A stretch of 64,000 bases of DNA, from NCBI GenBank assembly GCA_013298895.1, contig JAAFJM010000011.1:28784-92783 (forward strand), in the 5' to 3' direction. The DNA is from Bacteroidota bacterium. GTDB taxonomy: Bacteria > Bacteroidota > Bacteroidia > UKL13-3. Both the position numbers and the translations under genes were made by a program. The notes beneath the pieces were generated by a model, which did no database searches, was not told the DNA's origin, and worked only from the letters and a program-made list of their open reading frames with translations. Below are positions 53,411 through 62,170 of this stretch, piece by piece. Each line of letters opens with the position of its first letter. Position 1 is the stretch's first letter.

Positions 53411-54796
53411 ATGAAAAAATTTGTTTTATATGTATTGTGCTTATTATTAAGCAATGGTTTATTGGCTCAAGCCAAAACTGTAAATGCCGCTAAAGTTGTT
53501 GCTGGCCCTATGTTGGGTTATGCCGAGCAACGCGAATGTTTGGTTTGGATTCAAACCAGTTGTAACAAAACAGTAACCTTAAAATATGCCGAAATTAACG
53601 GTTTATCAGAAGGTGAAATGACATTAACCAATAAAAGCGAAAATCCTTGCGCGCCTTGGATTTCCAAGTTTGTGTTAACCGATTTAAAACAAAACACTGC
53701 TTATACTTACGAAATTTATTTAGATAAAAAACTGGTGAGTTTTCCTTACGATTTACGTTTTAAGACCAAAAAAACTTGGGCAGAATGGAGCAAAGAAGAT
53801 GCTTTTGACTTGAACTTTTTAGTAGGTTCGTGCACTTATATTAACGATAGTGCTTACGATAGACCGGGCAAACCGTACGGACAAGTAAACGATATTTTTA
53901 GTAAAATGGCTGAACAACGAGCTGATTTTATGCTTTGGCTTGGCGATAACACTTACACCCGCGAGGCTGATTTTAGCAGTGCTAGTGGCATTAAATACCG
54001 TTATTTACACACACGTAGCGATGCTAGTTTACAAAAGTTTTTAAGCCGCCAAAATAATTATGCCATTTGGGATGACCACGATTTTGGTGAAAATGATGCC
54101 AACAAAACTTTCGATTTAAAAGATGTTAGCAAAGAATGTTTTGTAAATTATTGGGGTAATAAAACTTATGGCGAAGGTGGAAAAGGCATTTACTTTAGCT
54201 TTAAACAAAGTGATGCTGAGTTCTTTATGTTGGATGATAGAACTTTTAGAGATGAAAGCGATATTGATGAAGAAAAGTACAAAACCAAAACCCAATTGGG
54301 CGAAGCGCAGTTAAGTTGGCTAAAAAACAAATTGAAGCACAGTGCTGCCACATTTAAGTTTATAGTGGTTGGTGGTCAGTTTTTAAATTCCGAAACCAAT
54401 AAAGAATCGTTTAACTTATACAAACGTGAGCGTGCTGAAATCATTAAATTTATTGCAGAGCAAAAAATAAGTGGTGTTATGTTTTTAACTGGTGATAGGC
54501 ATCATACTGAGTTGTTGAAATATGAGCCAAACTCGAAGCCCGATTATATTTGTAGTTACCCAATGTATGATTTAACAAGTTCAGCTTTAACAGCGGGTCC
54601 AAGTAATATTTTAAAAACGAAGGAAGCCGAAAATCCATTCAGGGTTCAAAATACTTTAGTAGCCGAAAACAATTATTGTGGTATCAAAATTACAGGTGCT
54701 CGTGGCAACCGTTCTGTTCAAATTACCTGTTACGATAAAGGTGGCATTGTAAAATGGACGCATACCATTAATGAAACTGTATTAAAAGCCAAATAA
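53411..54796 (+). CDS. PhoD-like alkaline phosphatase, exported
   Basis: The 461-residue protein has a signal peptide (about 1-20, ending GLLAQ). An N-terminal FN3-like PhoD_N domain (about 30-120) is followed by a metallophosphatase core with LVGSCTY, MLWLGDNTY, YAIWDDHDFGEND, DDRTFRD, VVGGQFLN and FLTGDRHHTEL, the usual metal-ligand set. PhoD enzymes use Ca and Fe to hydrolyse phosphomonoesters or diesters outside the cytoplasm. It starts a short run of four or five genes that includes two likely haem proteins. Confidence 0.93.
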   Translation: MKKFVLYVLCLLLSNGLLAQAKTVNAAKVVAGPMLGYAEQRECLVWIQTSCNKTVTLKYAEINGLSEGEMTLTNKSENPCAPWISKFVLTDLKQNTAYTYEIYLDKKLVSFPYDLRFKTKKTWAEWSKEDAFDLNFLVGSCTYINDSAYDRPGKPYGQVNDIFSKMAEQRADFMLWLGDNTYTREADFSSASGIKYRYLHTRSDASLQKFLSRQNNYAIWDDHDFGENDANKTFDLKDVSKECFVNYWGNKTYGEGGKGIYFSFKQSDAEFFMLDDRTFRDESDIDEEKYKTKTQLGEAQLSWLKNKLKHSAATFKFIVVGGQFLNSETNKESFNLYKRERAEIIKFIAEQKISGVMFLTGDRHHTELLKYEPNSKPDYICSYPMYDLTSSALTAGPSNILKTKEAENPFRVQNTLVAENNYCGIKITGARGNRSVQITCYDKGGIVKWTHTINETVLKAK

Positions 54797-54804
54797 TAGT
54801 TTAC

Positions 54805-55035
54805 ATGCAAACTTATACCAAAAGTCAATTGGCTTTGCGCAATGGACAAGATAAAGACGAAATTTGGGTAGCTTATAAAGGTAAAATTTACGATGTAACC
54901 AAAAGCCGACTTTGGCGCAATGGCAAACATTATGAGCATTGGGCTGGTCAGGATTTAACGCCTGAGTTAGCCGATGCACCTCATTTAGATACTGTTTTCG
55001 ATAAATTTGATTGCATAGGAGAGTTGGTTGGTTAA
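54805..55035 (+). CDS. cytochrome b5-like haem-binding domain protein
   Basis: The 76-residue protein corresponds to a minimal cytochrome b5 fold: YTKSQLALRNGQDKDEIWVAYKGKIYDVTKSRLW, then H42-Y-E-H45-WAGQDLTPEL and APH60. In classic cytochrome b5, two His about 24 apart bind haem; here H42 or H45 with H60 is the best candidate, and the HPGG motif is altered to GKHYEHW. It has no signal peptide or membrane anchor. It follows PhoD after 8 bases and probably shares its transcript. Confidence 0.85.
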   Translation: MQTYTKSQLALRNGQDKDEIWVAYKGKIYDVTKSRLWRNGKHYEHWAGQDLTPELADAPHLDTVFDKFDCIGELVG

Positions 55036-55062
55036 TTTTGTTAAACTAATAACATTTGTTTT

Positions 55063-55896
55063 ATGAAAAAAAGCATTGGCCTATTGGCGTTTTTGATTTG
55101 GTTTGTATGTCAAATAAATGCACAAGAAATTAAGTTAATTTCTTACAATATCCGTTATAACAACCCTGCCGATGCCGTTAATGCTTGGCCGTTACGAAAG
55201 GAAAAATTTGGTGTTTTATTAAATCAATACAATGCCAATATTTGGTGTTTTCAGGAAGTGCTGCATAATCAACTGGTTGATTTAAAAGCCATGTTGCCAG
55301 AATATAGCTATGTAGGAGTTGGGCGCGATGATGGCAAAGAAGCAGGAGAGTATTCTCCTATTTTTTATAAAAACAGTTTGTATCAATTGGTTTCATCAGG
55401 AACATTTTGGTTATCGCCAATACCTAATGTGGTGGCAAGTAAAGGTTGGGATGCAGCTATCACTCGTATTTGCAGTTGGGCTCAGTTTAAAGATAAAATA
55501 ACCTACAAAGTGTTTTTTGTGTTCAATACCCATTTTGACCATATTGGCAAAAAAGCAAGGAAAGAAAGCGCCAAACTTATTTTAGCTAAAATGAATGAAG
55601 TGGCTAACAACAAGCCAATAGTTTTAGCTGGCGATTTTAACAGTGAACCATGCAGCAAAGCTTATAAAGCCATTGCTAAAAATAAAATTATACCATTTAC
55701 AGATAGTTATACCAAACAAAAAGATAATTGCACTTTTACAGGCTTTAAAGTAAATGGAGGTATTTGCAAACGCATTGATTTTGTTTTCTTCAACAATTAT
55801 TTTGAAAAAATAAACTATCAAATTATTACCGATAATAATGGAACTTATTATCCATCTGACCATTTACCAGTGCTTACTTTATTAAAGTTTAAATAA
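55063..55896 (+). CDS. secreted endonuclease/exonuclease/phosphatase (EEP) family hydrolase
   Basis: The 277-residue protein has a signal peptide (about 1-20, ending QINAQ). It has SYNIRYNN, WCFQEVLHNQL (metal Glu), FNTHFDHIG, LAGDFNSEP and the closing SDHLPVLTLL, the EEP metal and catalytic set. Members include DNases, sphingomyelinases and inositol-phosphate or sugar-phosphate phosphatases. This type, close to the Bacteroidota secreted EEP group, lacks evidence for a single substrate. It is 27 bases after the cytochrome b5-like gene. Confidence 0.92.
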   Translation: MKKSIGLLAFLIWFVCQINAQEIKLISYNIRYNNPADAVNAWPLRKEKFGVLLNQYNANIWCFQEVLHNQLVDLKAMLPEYSYVGVGRDDGKEAGEYSPIFYKNSLYQLVSSGTFWLSPIPNVVASKGWDAAITRICSWAQFKDKITYKVFFVFNTHFDHIGKKARKESAKLILAKMNEVANNKPIVLAGDFNSEPCSKAYKAIAKNKIIPFTDSYTKQKDNCTFTGFKVNGGICKRIDFVFFNNYFEKINYQIITDNNGTYYPSDHLPVLTLLKFK

Positions 55897-55976
55897 AAAT
55901 TACTCTTATTAAATTGATGCTCATTTTCAATTGATTGATAAAAAAACTAAATAATTTTTAAAACGTTGTCATTCGT

Positions 55977-56567
55977 ATGAAAATGTATTTTAGTATAATA
56001 TTAGTTTTAATTATTGTAGTATTTATTGCTTATAAAGCTTTTGCAAAAACCAATGTGGAAGAGCAACCTTATCAAGTAATAAAAGTTTACGATAGTTTTG
56101 AAGTGCGATTTTATCCTTCTGCTACTATTGCCTCCATTAATTCAAATGCCAAAACCTACAAAGATTTAGGGAGTTCAGGTTTTAGAAAACTGGCTAATTA
56201 TATTTTTGGTGGTAATAAAGATAACAAAAGCATTGCAATGACAGCTCCTGTTTATATGGACATAAACGATACACAATCAACAATGAGTTTTGTAATGCCG
56301 CAAAATTATAATAGTAAAAATTTGCCAAATCCTAACGATTCTACTATTACAATCAAGGAAACCGAAAGTGTTTATGTTGCTGTTATTAAATTTAGTGGTT
56401 TTGCTTCCGATTCAAAAATAAAAGAGCATACCGAAAAACTAAAGAAGCAATTACTTGAAAAACAAATCAGTTATTATGGCAACTTTTCATATTTAGGTTA
56501 TAATCCTCCATTTCAATTAGTTAACAGAAGAAACGAAATATTGGTGAATATTAACTGGAGTAAATAA
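55977..56567 (+). CDS. SOUL haem-binding family protein, membrane anchored
   Basis: The 196-residue protein starts with an uncleaved anchor or signal segment (MYFSIILVLIIVVFIAYKAFA). A SOUL domain follows (about 30-195): PYQVIKVYDSFEVRFYPSATIAS, SSGFRKLANYIFGGNKDNKSIAMTAPVYM and NPPFQLVNRRNEILVNI, which is characteristic. SOUL/HBP proteins bind haem or related tetrapyrroles. The facing side is likely periplasmic. It lies 80 bases after the EEP gene on the same strand. Confidence 0.92.
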   Translation: MKMYFSIILVLIIVVFIAYKAFAKTNVEEQPYQVIKVYDSFEVRFYPSATIASINSNAKTYKDLGSSGFRKLANYIFGGNKDNKSIAMTAPVYMDINDTQSTMSFVMPQNYNSKNLPNPNDSTITIKETESVYVAVIKFSGFASDSKIKEHTEKLKKQLLEKQISYYGNFSYLGYNPPFQLVNRRNEILVNINWSK

Positions 56568-56983
56568 AGATTACCTTATGCCAATGATTGTTATGGTATA
56601 AATACACCAACAGATTAGTAGGGACATATGATAAAAAATGCCGCTGCGATCAAACACCAGCAAGGGGGTAATTAGTCATAGCCAAGAAGATGCTTAAAGC
56701 ATTGGGTTAATATTGTTGTTGTTGTTTATGCGCTATTCGTTATTGTCAATTGCTTAAAATAACCCTAGTATTTTAATGCTGTAAGCATCTTCTCTGACGG
56801 CAAACATCTTTCCTTTAATATCTGTTTTTTTGATAACGTGATTAGATGTTAGTTTATTCGTCATAGCAAGGAACAGCATGTGCCGCCAAAGCGGTAAGGC
56901 AATCTCCATCTGATTATTTGTTATTGGAGGTTACGAGTTGCTTATTGTCAATTGCTTATTAACTAAAGCATTTAATAAATTAT
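56568..56983. other. 416-base intergenic region with an inverted repeat and dispersed-type repeats
   Basis: No coding frame or RNA gene is evident. It holds an 18-base inverted repeat with one mismatch (56686-56703 against 56775-56792) and an inner GGGTT/AACCC pairing. A 17-base direct repeat occurs at 56740-56756 and 56942-56958. A GTCATAGC-AAG word appears twice (near 56675 and 56861), followed in the second copy by AAGGCAATCTCC. This looks like accumulated repeat-element debris between convergent genes. Confidence 0.65.
56686..56792. repeat. 107-base inverted-repeat structure
   Basis: The outer arms GAAGATGCTTAAAGCATT and AATGCTGTAAGCATCTTC pair over 18 positions with one mismatch. GGGTT (56704-56708) can pair with AACCC (56761-56765). 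The interior holds a copy of the TTATTGTCAATTGCTTA repeat. Confidence 0.65.
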
Positions 56984-57670
56984 CTAAACAATTCTGCCAT
57001 CGGCTAGTTCAATGGTTCTGTCGCTGGCTTTTGCAAAATCTAAATCGTGGGTTACAGCTATAATGGTTTGGTTAAACTCTTGCGTTAATTGTTTAAAAAT
57101 ATCAAACACATTTTCCGAGTTTTTACTATCTAAATTCCCTGTTGGTTCATCGCCCATAATAATGGCAGGGTCGTTAATTAATGCACGTGCAATGGCAATA
57201 CGCTGCTGCTGTCCACCACTTAACTTGCTTGCAGGTTTTAAGGCTTGGTCTTTTAACCCTAATATTTCTAATTTATGATAGGCGCGTTCTTCAATTTCTT
57301 GCTTGCTGTATTTGCCTAATTTTAGGGCTGGAATCATTACATTTTTTAGGCAAGTAAACTCTGGTAATAAGTAATGAAACTGAAAAACAAATCCTATATG
57401 TTCATTTCTAATATGGGCTAATTGCGTTTGGTTTTTACCTGTTACTTTTTGTTCTAAAATAGTTAACTCACCATTGTAATCAGTATCCATAGTGCTAAGG
57501 CAATATAACAAAGTTGATTTGCCCGAACCACTTTTACCAACCAAGGTTAAAAACTCGCCTTTATAAGCATTAAAGCTTACTTCTTCTAATACTTTAAACT
57601 TTACAGGGTCGTAAAAATATTTACTTAATTTATTGGTGCTAAGTACCAATTGTTTGGTGTTTGATTGCAT
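56984..57670 (-). CDS. ABC transporter ATPase, LolD/MacB type
   Basis: The 228-residue single nucleotide-binding domain has Walker A GKSGSGKST (45-53), signature LSGGQQQRIAIARAL (near 149), Walker B IIMGDEPTGNLDS and H-loop VTHDL. The DEPTGNLDS form and a size near 230 fit the MacB/LolD mechanotransmission family. It is the last gene of the six-gene operon, 5 bases after the permease, with which it should form the motor. Confidence 0.93.
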   Translation of the reverse strand: MQSNTKQLVLSTNKLSKYFYDPVKFKVLEEVSFNAYKGEFLTLVGKSGSGKSTLLYCLSTMDTDYNGELTILEQKVTGKNQTQLAHIRNEHIGFVFQFHYLLPEFTCLKNVMIPALKLGKYSKQEIEERAYHKLEILGLKDQALKPASKLSGGQQQRIAIARALINDPAIIMGDEPTGNLDSKNSENVFDIFKQLTQEFNQTIIAVTHDLDFAKASDRTIELADGRIV

Positions 57671-57675
57671 ATAAA

Positions 57676-58899
57676 TTATTTTCTTAATATAGAAACTGGA
57701 TCAACATTGGCAGCCTTACGAGCCGGAAAATAGCCCGCAAATAAGGTAAGCAACATGCCTAAAATAAAACTTTGAATAAATAAATCGGCTTTAAAATAAA
57801 TAGGGAAATAACCTACTGGCCCACCCATATAAATATTGGCCATGAGGGTAATTAAAACGGAGGCAAACACTAAGCCAAACAAGGTGCCAATTAAACCCAT
57901 TATTAAAGCCTCAGATACGAAAATGCGAATTACATCTTTACCCGAAAAACCAATGGCTTTGAGTATGGCTATATCGTTTATTTTTTGAACAATGGTAGAA
58001 CTTAAAATATTGTAAATACCAAAAGCTGCAATAAACAAAATGGATAAGGAAATAGCTCCCATCATGGCATTACGCGTTTTATCGCCTGCCAATAAATCTG
58101 CATTGGTAGTTTTCCAATCTTCAACCTTATAATTGGTTATGGGTTGTAATTGTTGGGCATAAGTATCAGCAATATCAGCATTCAAAGTATTGGCATAAAT
58201 AGTTGTTATATATGCAGGACCTTCTTTTAAAAATTGTTGAGCAGTAGCAATATTTATATACGATTTTGAGTTATCGTTAAAGCCATTTCCACTTTCAAAA
58301 ATACCTACCACGCGCAATACCTTTACAACGCCATACGATGACGAAACAGTAACATTGCTGTTCAATTTTAAACTTAATTTTTCGGCTATTCCTTTTCCAA
58401 TAATTATCCCGTTTAAATTGCTTTGCAAGGTACTTAAACTCCCTCCTACCAAGTACTTTTCGTTATTAAACATGGCATTGTATTCTAAAATATTTACACC
58501 ACTGCTGCTACCTTTTATTTGGGTTTTACCCATGTTATAAAACACTGTTAAATCAACTTGAGCAATGGCATTTGTAATAAAATTTTGTTGTTTTATTTGG
58601 GTTAACAAATTGTTGGGGTTAATAATATTTTTGGTAGTAGTAGTTATTTGAGGATTAACAATAATGTTTAAAGTTGAGGTATCTTTATTTAATGGTTTAC
58701 AATATTCATCGTCTTTAAAAACTTTTAAGTGTGCATTGTTTTTAAAAATTTCATCTCTAGAGTATTTGGTAAAGCCTGCGCTTAATGAATTCATAAAAAG
58801 GTATATGGCCAAACCAATAGTAACACCTAACGATGCAATAAGGGTTTGTTTTTTACGCGTAATGATATGAGTTAACGCAATATCGTAATCAATATTCAT
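57676..58899 (-). CDS. MacB/LolC-type ABC permease (FtsX family)
   Basis: The 407-residue protein has one N-terminal span (about 20-40), a large periplasmic domain (about 45-270) and three C-terminal spans (about 280-300, 330-355 and 370-390) with ILSSTIVQKINDIAILKAIGFSG between, the coupling region. The end GYFPARKAANVDPVSILRK is characteristic. Such permeases convert ATP binding into periplasmic movement to export or extract substrates. The ATPase is a separate gene here, unlike fused MacB. Confidence 0.92.
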   Translation of the reverse strand: MNIDYDIALTHIITRKKQTLIASLGVTIGLAIYLFMNSLSAGFTKYSRDEIFKNNAHLKVFKDDEYCKPLNKDTSTLNIIVNPQITTTTKNIINPNNLLTQIKQQNFITNAIAQVDLTVFYNMGKTQIKGSSSGVNILEYNAMFNNEKYLVGGSLSTLQSNLNGIIIGKGIAEKLSLKLNSNVTVSSSYGVVKVLRVVGIFESGNGFNDNSKSYINIATAQQFLKEGPAYITTIYANTLNADIADTYAQQLQPITNYKVEDWKTTNADLLAGDKTRNAMMGAISLSILFIAAFGIYNILSSTIVQKINDIAILKAIGFSGKDVIRIFVSEALIMGLIGTLFGLVFASVLITLMANIYMGGPVGYFPIYFKADLFIQSFILGMLLTLFAGYFPARKAANVDPVSILRK

Positions 58900-58912
58900 A
58901 GTATGGAGTTAG

Positions 58913-60055
58913 TTAATTTTGATTACTTTGAATTGGGTTAAGCTCTGTTTTAGTAGCGTTGGTTTTATCAGAAACAAGTATGGTATTTTCATCAATTCCT
59001 TCTAACACATGCACCCATTCATTACTAATAAAATTGGTTTTTACTTTGCGAGTTGCTTTATCGCCTTTAACCAGTACATTCCCTCCATAATCAATAAAAT
59101 TACGAGGAATTAACAGTGCGTTTTTTTGAACTCCAACTATAATATTACATTGTAATTGGGTATTTATAATTTTAAAATCCATTTCATCATTAAATTTTAT
59201 TTTACATACAAATGATTGAGTGGCTTCATCAAACTGAGGTAATATTTCAATCAATTTACCTTCATAAACTTTATTGATATTGGTGTTTAAAGTTACCAAT
59301 ACTTGCTGTCCAACCTTTATTTTATTGATATTGCCTTCATCAATACTCACCTTGGCATATAAACTTTTAGCACTACCAATTAAAGCCAACACATCGCCTT
59401 TTTTAACAAAATCGCCTACTTGTTTATATTTTTTATACACCCTTCCGTTTGTTAAAGCTTTTAAAGCGTTATTGGTAAAAGCTACACTATTTATTTTTAA
59501 CTTAGCCTCATTATATATCAAAGCTTCTTTATTTATTTGCAATTGATGCTGGTAGTTTTCATTGGCATTTGCTAAATTATTTTTAGCACTAATAAACTGC
59601 ACTTCCATGTTTTCGTATTCTAGTTTAGAAACACTGTTTACTTCAAATAATTTCTTATACCTGTATAGTTGAACGCTATCTTGTTGGTATTTTTTTTGAG
59701 CATAGGCAATATTATTTTTAGCTTGTAATAATAATGGCGAATTGCTTTTGGTATTATTGGCAGCTATTTGATACAAAGCATTTGCGCTTTGTAAATTAAT
59801 TTCATGTTCTTGGTTACTGATTAAAGCAAACACATCATTTTTATTAATTAAACTGCCTTCTTCAAAATTTATTTGGGCTACATAACCATCTACTTCCGCG
59901 GTTAAATGATAGGTATTTTCAGCCTCTAAAACACCTGTTGCAAATACCGTTTCGGTAATATCTTTTCGTATCGGTTTGGTTTCAATAGTTGGTTTGCCAC
60001 AGGCAATAATTAAGCATACAATAAAGCTTATTGGAACTATTTTATATTTTTTCAT
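58913..60055 (-). CDS. MacA-like periplasmic adaptor lipoprotein
   Basis: The 380-residue protein has a lipobox ending LIIAC (Cys19), so it is a lipid-anchored membrane fusion protein. It has lipoyl halves (ENTYHLTAEVDGYVAQINFEEGSLINKND and ALTNGRVYKKYKQVGDFVKKGDVLALIG) around a long alpha-hairpin (about 85-190), then a beta-barrel domain (VSIDEGNINKIKVGQQVLVTL). It should link the MacB-like permease to the TolC-like channel encoded next door. Gap to the permease is 13 bases. Confidence 0.92.
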   Translation of the reverse strand: MKKYKIVPISFIVCLIIACGKPTIETKPIRKDITETVFATGVLEAENTYHLTAEVDGYVAQINFEEGSLINKNDVFALISNQEHEINLQSANALYQIAANNTKSNSPLLLQAKNNIAYAQKKYQQDSVQLYRYKKLFEVNSVSKLEYENMEVQFISAKNNLANANENYQHQLQINKEALIYNEAKLKINSVAFTNNALKALTNGRVYKKYKQVGDFVKKGDVLALIGSAKSLYAKVSIDEGNINKIKVGQQVLVTLNTNINKVYEGKLIEILPQFDEATQSFVCKIKFNDEMDFKIINTQLQCNIIVGVQKNALLIPRNFIDYGGNVLVKGDKATRKVKTNFISNEWVHVLEGIDENTILVSDKTNATKTELNPIQSNQN

Positions 60056-60056
60056 A

Positions 60057-61367
60057 TTATTTAATTCTATTATTTATTTCAATTTTTGAGTCAATGTGCA
60101 TAATGCTAATATTTGAAGTGATGTAATTATATTCGCTACTAACCATTGCATTGAAACTTTTTAAAGTTTGATCAAGACCAATAATTCCCGACTTATACAA
60201 TTCCAAGTTTTTTTCATAACTATCTTTTCTTGCTAACCAAATTGATTTATTAGTTAATGCTTGCGATATTGTTTTATCTAATTCGGTTTTTAATAGCTGG
60301 TAATTAATTTCCGATTCTATTTTAGCATGTTCAGCATTTTTTTGAGCTACTTGGTAATCGTACTTTGCTTTTGCAGTTTGCACCATGGTGTTAGATGAAG
60401 GAAGTATTGGAACATTTAACTTAAAGCCAATATAATTGCTTTGAATCCAATCAATATTTTTATCGAATAAGGTACTTTTAGTATTAAATTGTTGGAATGA
60501 ATTAGAGGCAAACAATGAAACATGTGGCATGTAAGCATACTTTGAATTTTGGTAATTAGCCTTGGCATACTTTTGAAGTTTTATGCTATTGTTTACATTC
60601 AATTCGTTTTTAAAAACTATGGTATTTCTTAATATATAATTATCGTTTAGTTCAGCAATAAACAAACTATCTTGGGCTTTAAAATCGCATAATATTTTTA
60701 GGCTTTGGTATTGCTGTTGTAATAAATACTGCAATTGATTGCAGTTTTCTATGCTTTCCCAAAAACTAACTTTGGCATCGTTCACATCTTGTATTCTTAA
60801 ATTACCATTTTGGTATTTATTTATGGTAATTTGATATAAGGAATCTGCTGCAATTTTATTTTCAAAAGCCGTTTTTTGTTGTGCCTGCAATTGAATAATA
60901 TTATAATAAGTAGCTGCAATATTTTCGTACAGTTTTTTCTCAGATATTTTATTATCAATTTCGGTATTTTCTAAATTAAGTTTAGCCAACTGCGCATTTT
61001 TCCAAGTTTGCAGGTTTAATACATTTAGCTCTGCATTGGCGTTAAAATTACTGTTATACTGAATACCAGTAGTAACTTGCCTAAAAGTTCCTGGACTGCC
61101 TCCAAAAGCTTCGGCAGGGAAAACATTTACTGGCAACTGGGTATTATTGGTATAATTAAATGAAGCATTAGCTGTTGGTACAATAATATTGGTTATGGCA
61201 AGTAGCCTAGCTTTTTTGGCGTAGCTTAATTTAAAATCATTAGTTTTTAACGCAACACTATGTTGTTTGGTGTAGTTAAAAAGGCTATCAAAACTAGGGA
61301 ATATTAATTGAGAATAGGCTAATTTACTTATTGCCAAAATCACAAGAAATAAAATTATCTTTTTCAT
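60057..61367 (-). CDS. TolC-family outer membrane channel of the MacAB-like exporter
   Basis: The 436-residue protein has a signal peptide (about 1-19, ending AYSQ) and two OEP repeats with long helices (LKTNDFKLSYAKKARLLAI, YDYQVAQKNAEHAKIESEINYQLLKTEL). It is more divergent than the other TolC homologue at 45154-46497. Its start overlaps the stop of the DUF4249 gene upstream (ATGA), so translation is coupled to the TonB-receptor partner, and the adaptor gene begins one base after its stop. Confidence 0.9.
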   Translation of the reverse strand: MKKIILFLVILAISKLAYSQLIFPSFDSLFNYTKQHSVALKTNDFKLSYAKKARLLAITNIIVPTANASFNYTNNTQLPVNVFPAEAFGGSPGTFRQVTTGIQYNSNFNANAELNVLNLQTWKNAQLAKLNLENTEIDNKISEKKLYENIAATYYNIIQLQAQQKTAFENKIAADSLYQITINKYQNGNLRIQDVNDAKVSFWESIENCNQLQYLLQQQYQSLKILCDFKAQDSLFIAELNDNYILRNTIVFKNELNVNNSIKLQKYAKANYQNSKYAYMPHVSLFASNSFQQFNTKSTLFDKNIDWIQSNYIGFKLNVPILPSSNTMVQTAKAKYDYQVAQKNAEHAKIESEINYQLLKTELDKTISQALTNKSIWLARKDSYEKNLELYKSGIIGLDQTLKSFNAMVSSEYNYITSNISIMHIDSKIEINNRIK

Positions 61368-62158
61368 TTTATAAAAATTATTGATTTAATTTCACTGGTA
61401 TGTGCCGAAAAATATCCTAAACAACCACCACTGATATTACTTGTTGGGTTGCTTGGTGCAGCCGTTCCTCCTCCGGGACCTCCACCAGCATTTTGACTTA
61501 ACTCAAACCAATATTTACAAACATCATTAGCAATACATAACATCTCCACTTCGCATATATCACCATTTTTAAAATCGTAATCAACTCCAATTAATGGTTG
61601 AGTTACTTTGTTACCATCAATCAATTCATCGTCTTGCACAAAAATATTGCTAAATGGCTTGTTATTTTTTGATACTTTAAACCGATAATAATTGGGAACA
61701 CCTTTGGGGTCAAGCCTAGCTGGTACGGGAACATAGCCTGCAAATCCACCAAAATCTTGAATAAACAACGAATCAAAATTTACTTGCTTTGGCATGGTAC
61801 AATTTGATTCAAATACTTGGTTATTTACTTTTACATAAAGCTTGTAGGTATTGCCTTCTTTGCCAATAATTTTTGATGTTTGGTATTTTCCATCACCTAC
61901 ATAAGTTAAGGTATCAATATTATTTTCGTTGTCGCTAACTATAACTAATGCGTTGTTAATTACCTCAAAAGTATTGCTTTCATTGAAGTAAGCCGATTTG
62001 GTAATGCTTACTGTATTGATATTTTTATCCTTTACAATGTTTGCATCAATCACAATTTTTTTCTCGCTTTCTTGTAAATCGTAATCAATTACTTTTTCGC
62101 ACGCTGTAAAAGTATTTGCAGCCAATAAAAGGCATGTTATTTTTATAAATGTTTTCAT
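61364..62158 (-). CDS. DUF4249 lipoprotein (second copy)
   Basis: The 264-residue lipoprotein has lipobox NTFTAC (Cys20) and a mature start CEKVIDYDLQESEKKIVIDA, as in DUF4249. It has a Gly-rich loop near the end (AGGGPGGGTAAPS), then GGCLGYFSAHT. It is the partner of the TonB-dependent receptor upstream (12-base gap), paralogous to the gene at 3211-4104. Here it is also coupled by ATGA overlap to a TolC gene, which is an unusual continuation of the pair. Confidence 0.87.
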   Translation of the reverse strand: MKTFIKITCLLLAANTFTACEKVIDYDLQESEKKIVIDANIVKDKNINTVSITKSAYFNESNTFEVINNALVIVSDNENNIDTLTYVGDGKYQTSKIIGKEGNTYKLYVKVNNQVFESNCTMPKQVNFDSLFIQDFGGFAGYVPVPARLDPKGVPNYYRFKVSKNNKPFSNIFVQDDELIDGNKVTQPLIGVDYDFKNGDICEVEMLCIANDVCKYWFELSQNAGGGPGGGTAAPSNPTSNISGGCLGYFSAHTSEIKSIIFIK

Positions 62159-62170
62159 GTATCTGTTTTA

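Noticed and set aside
56568..56983. Insertion sequence remnant
   Set aside because: An inverted repeat is present but no transposase fragment can be read in any frame and no target duplication is certain.
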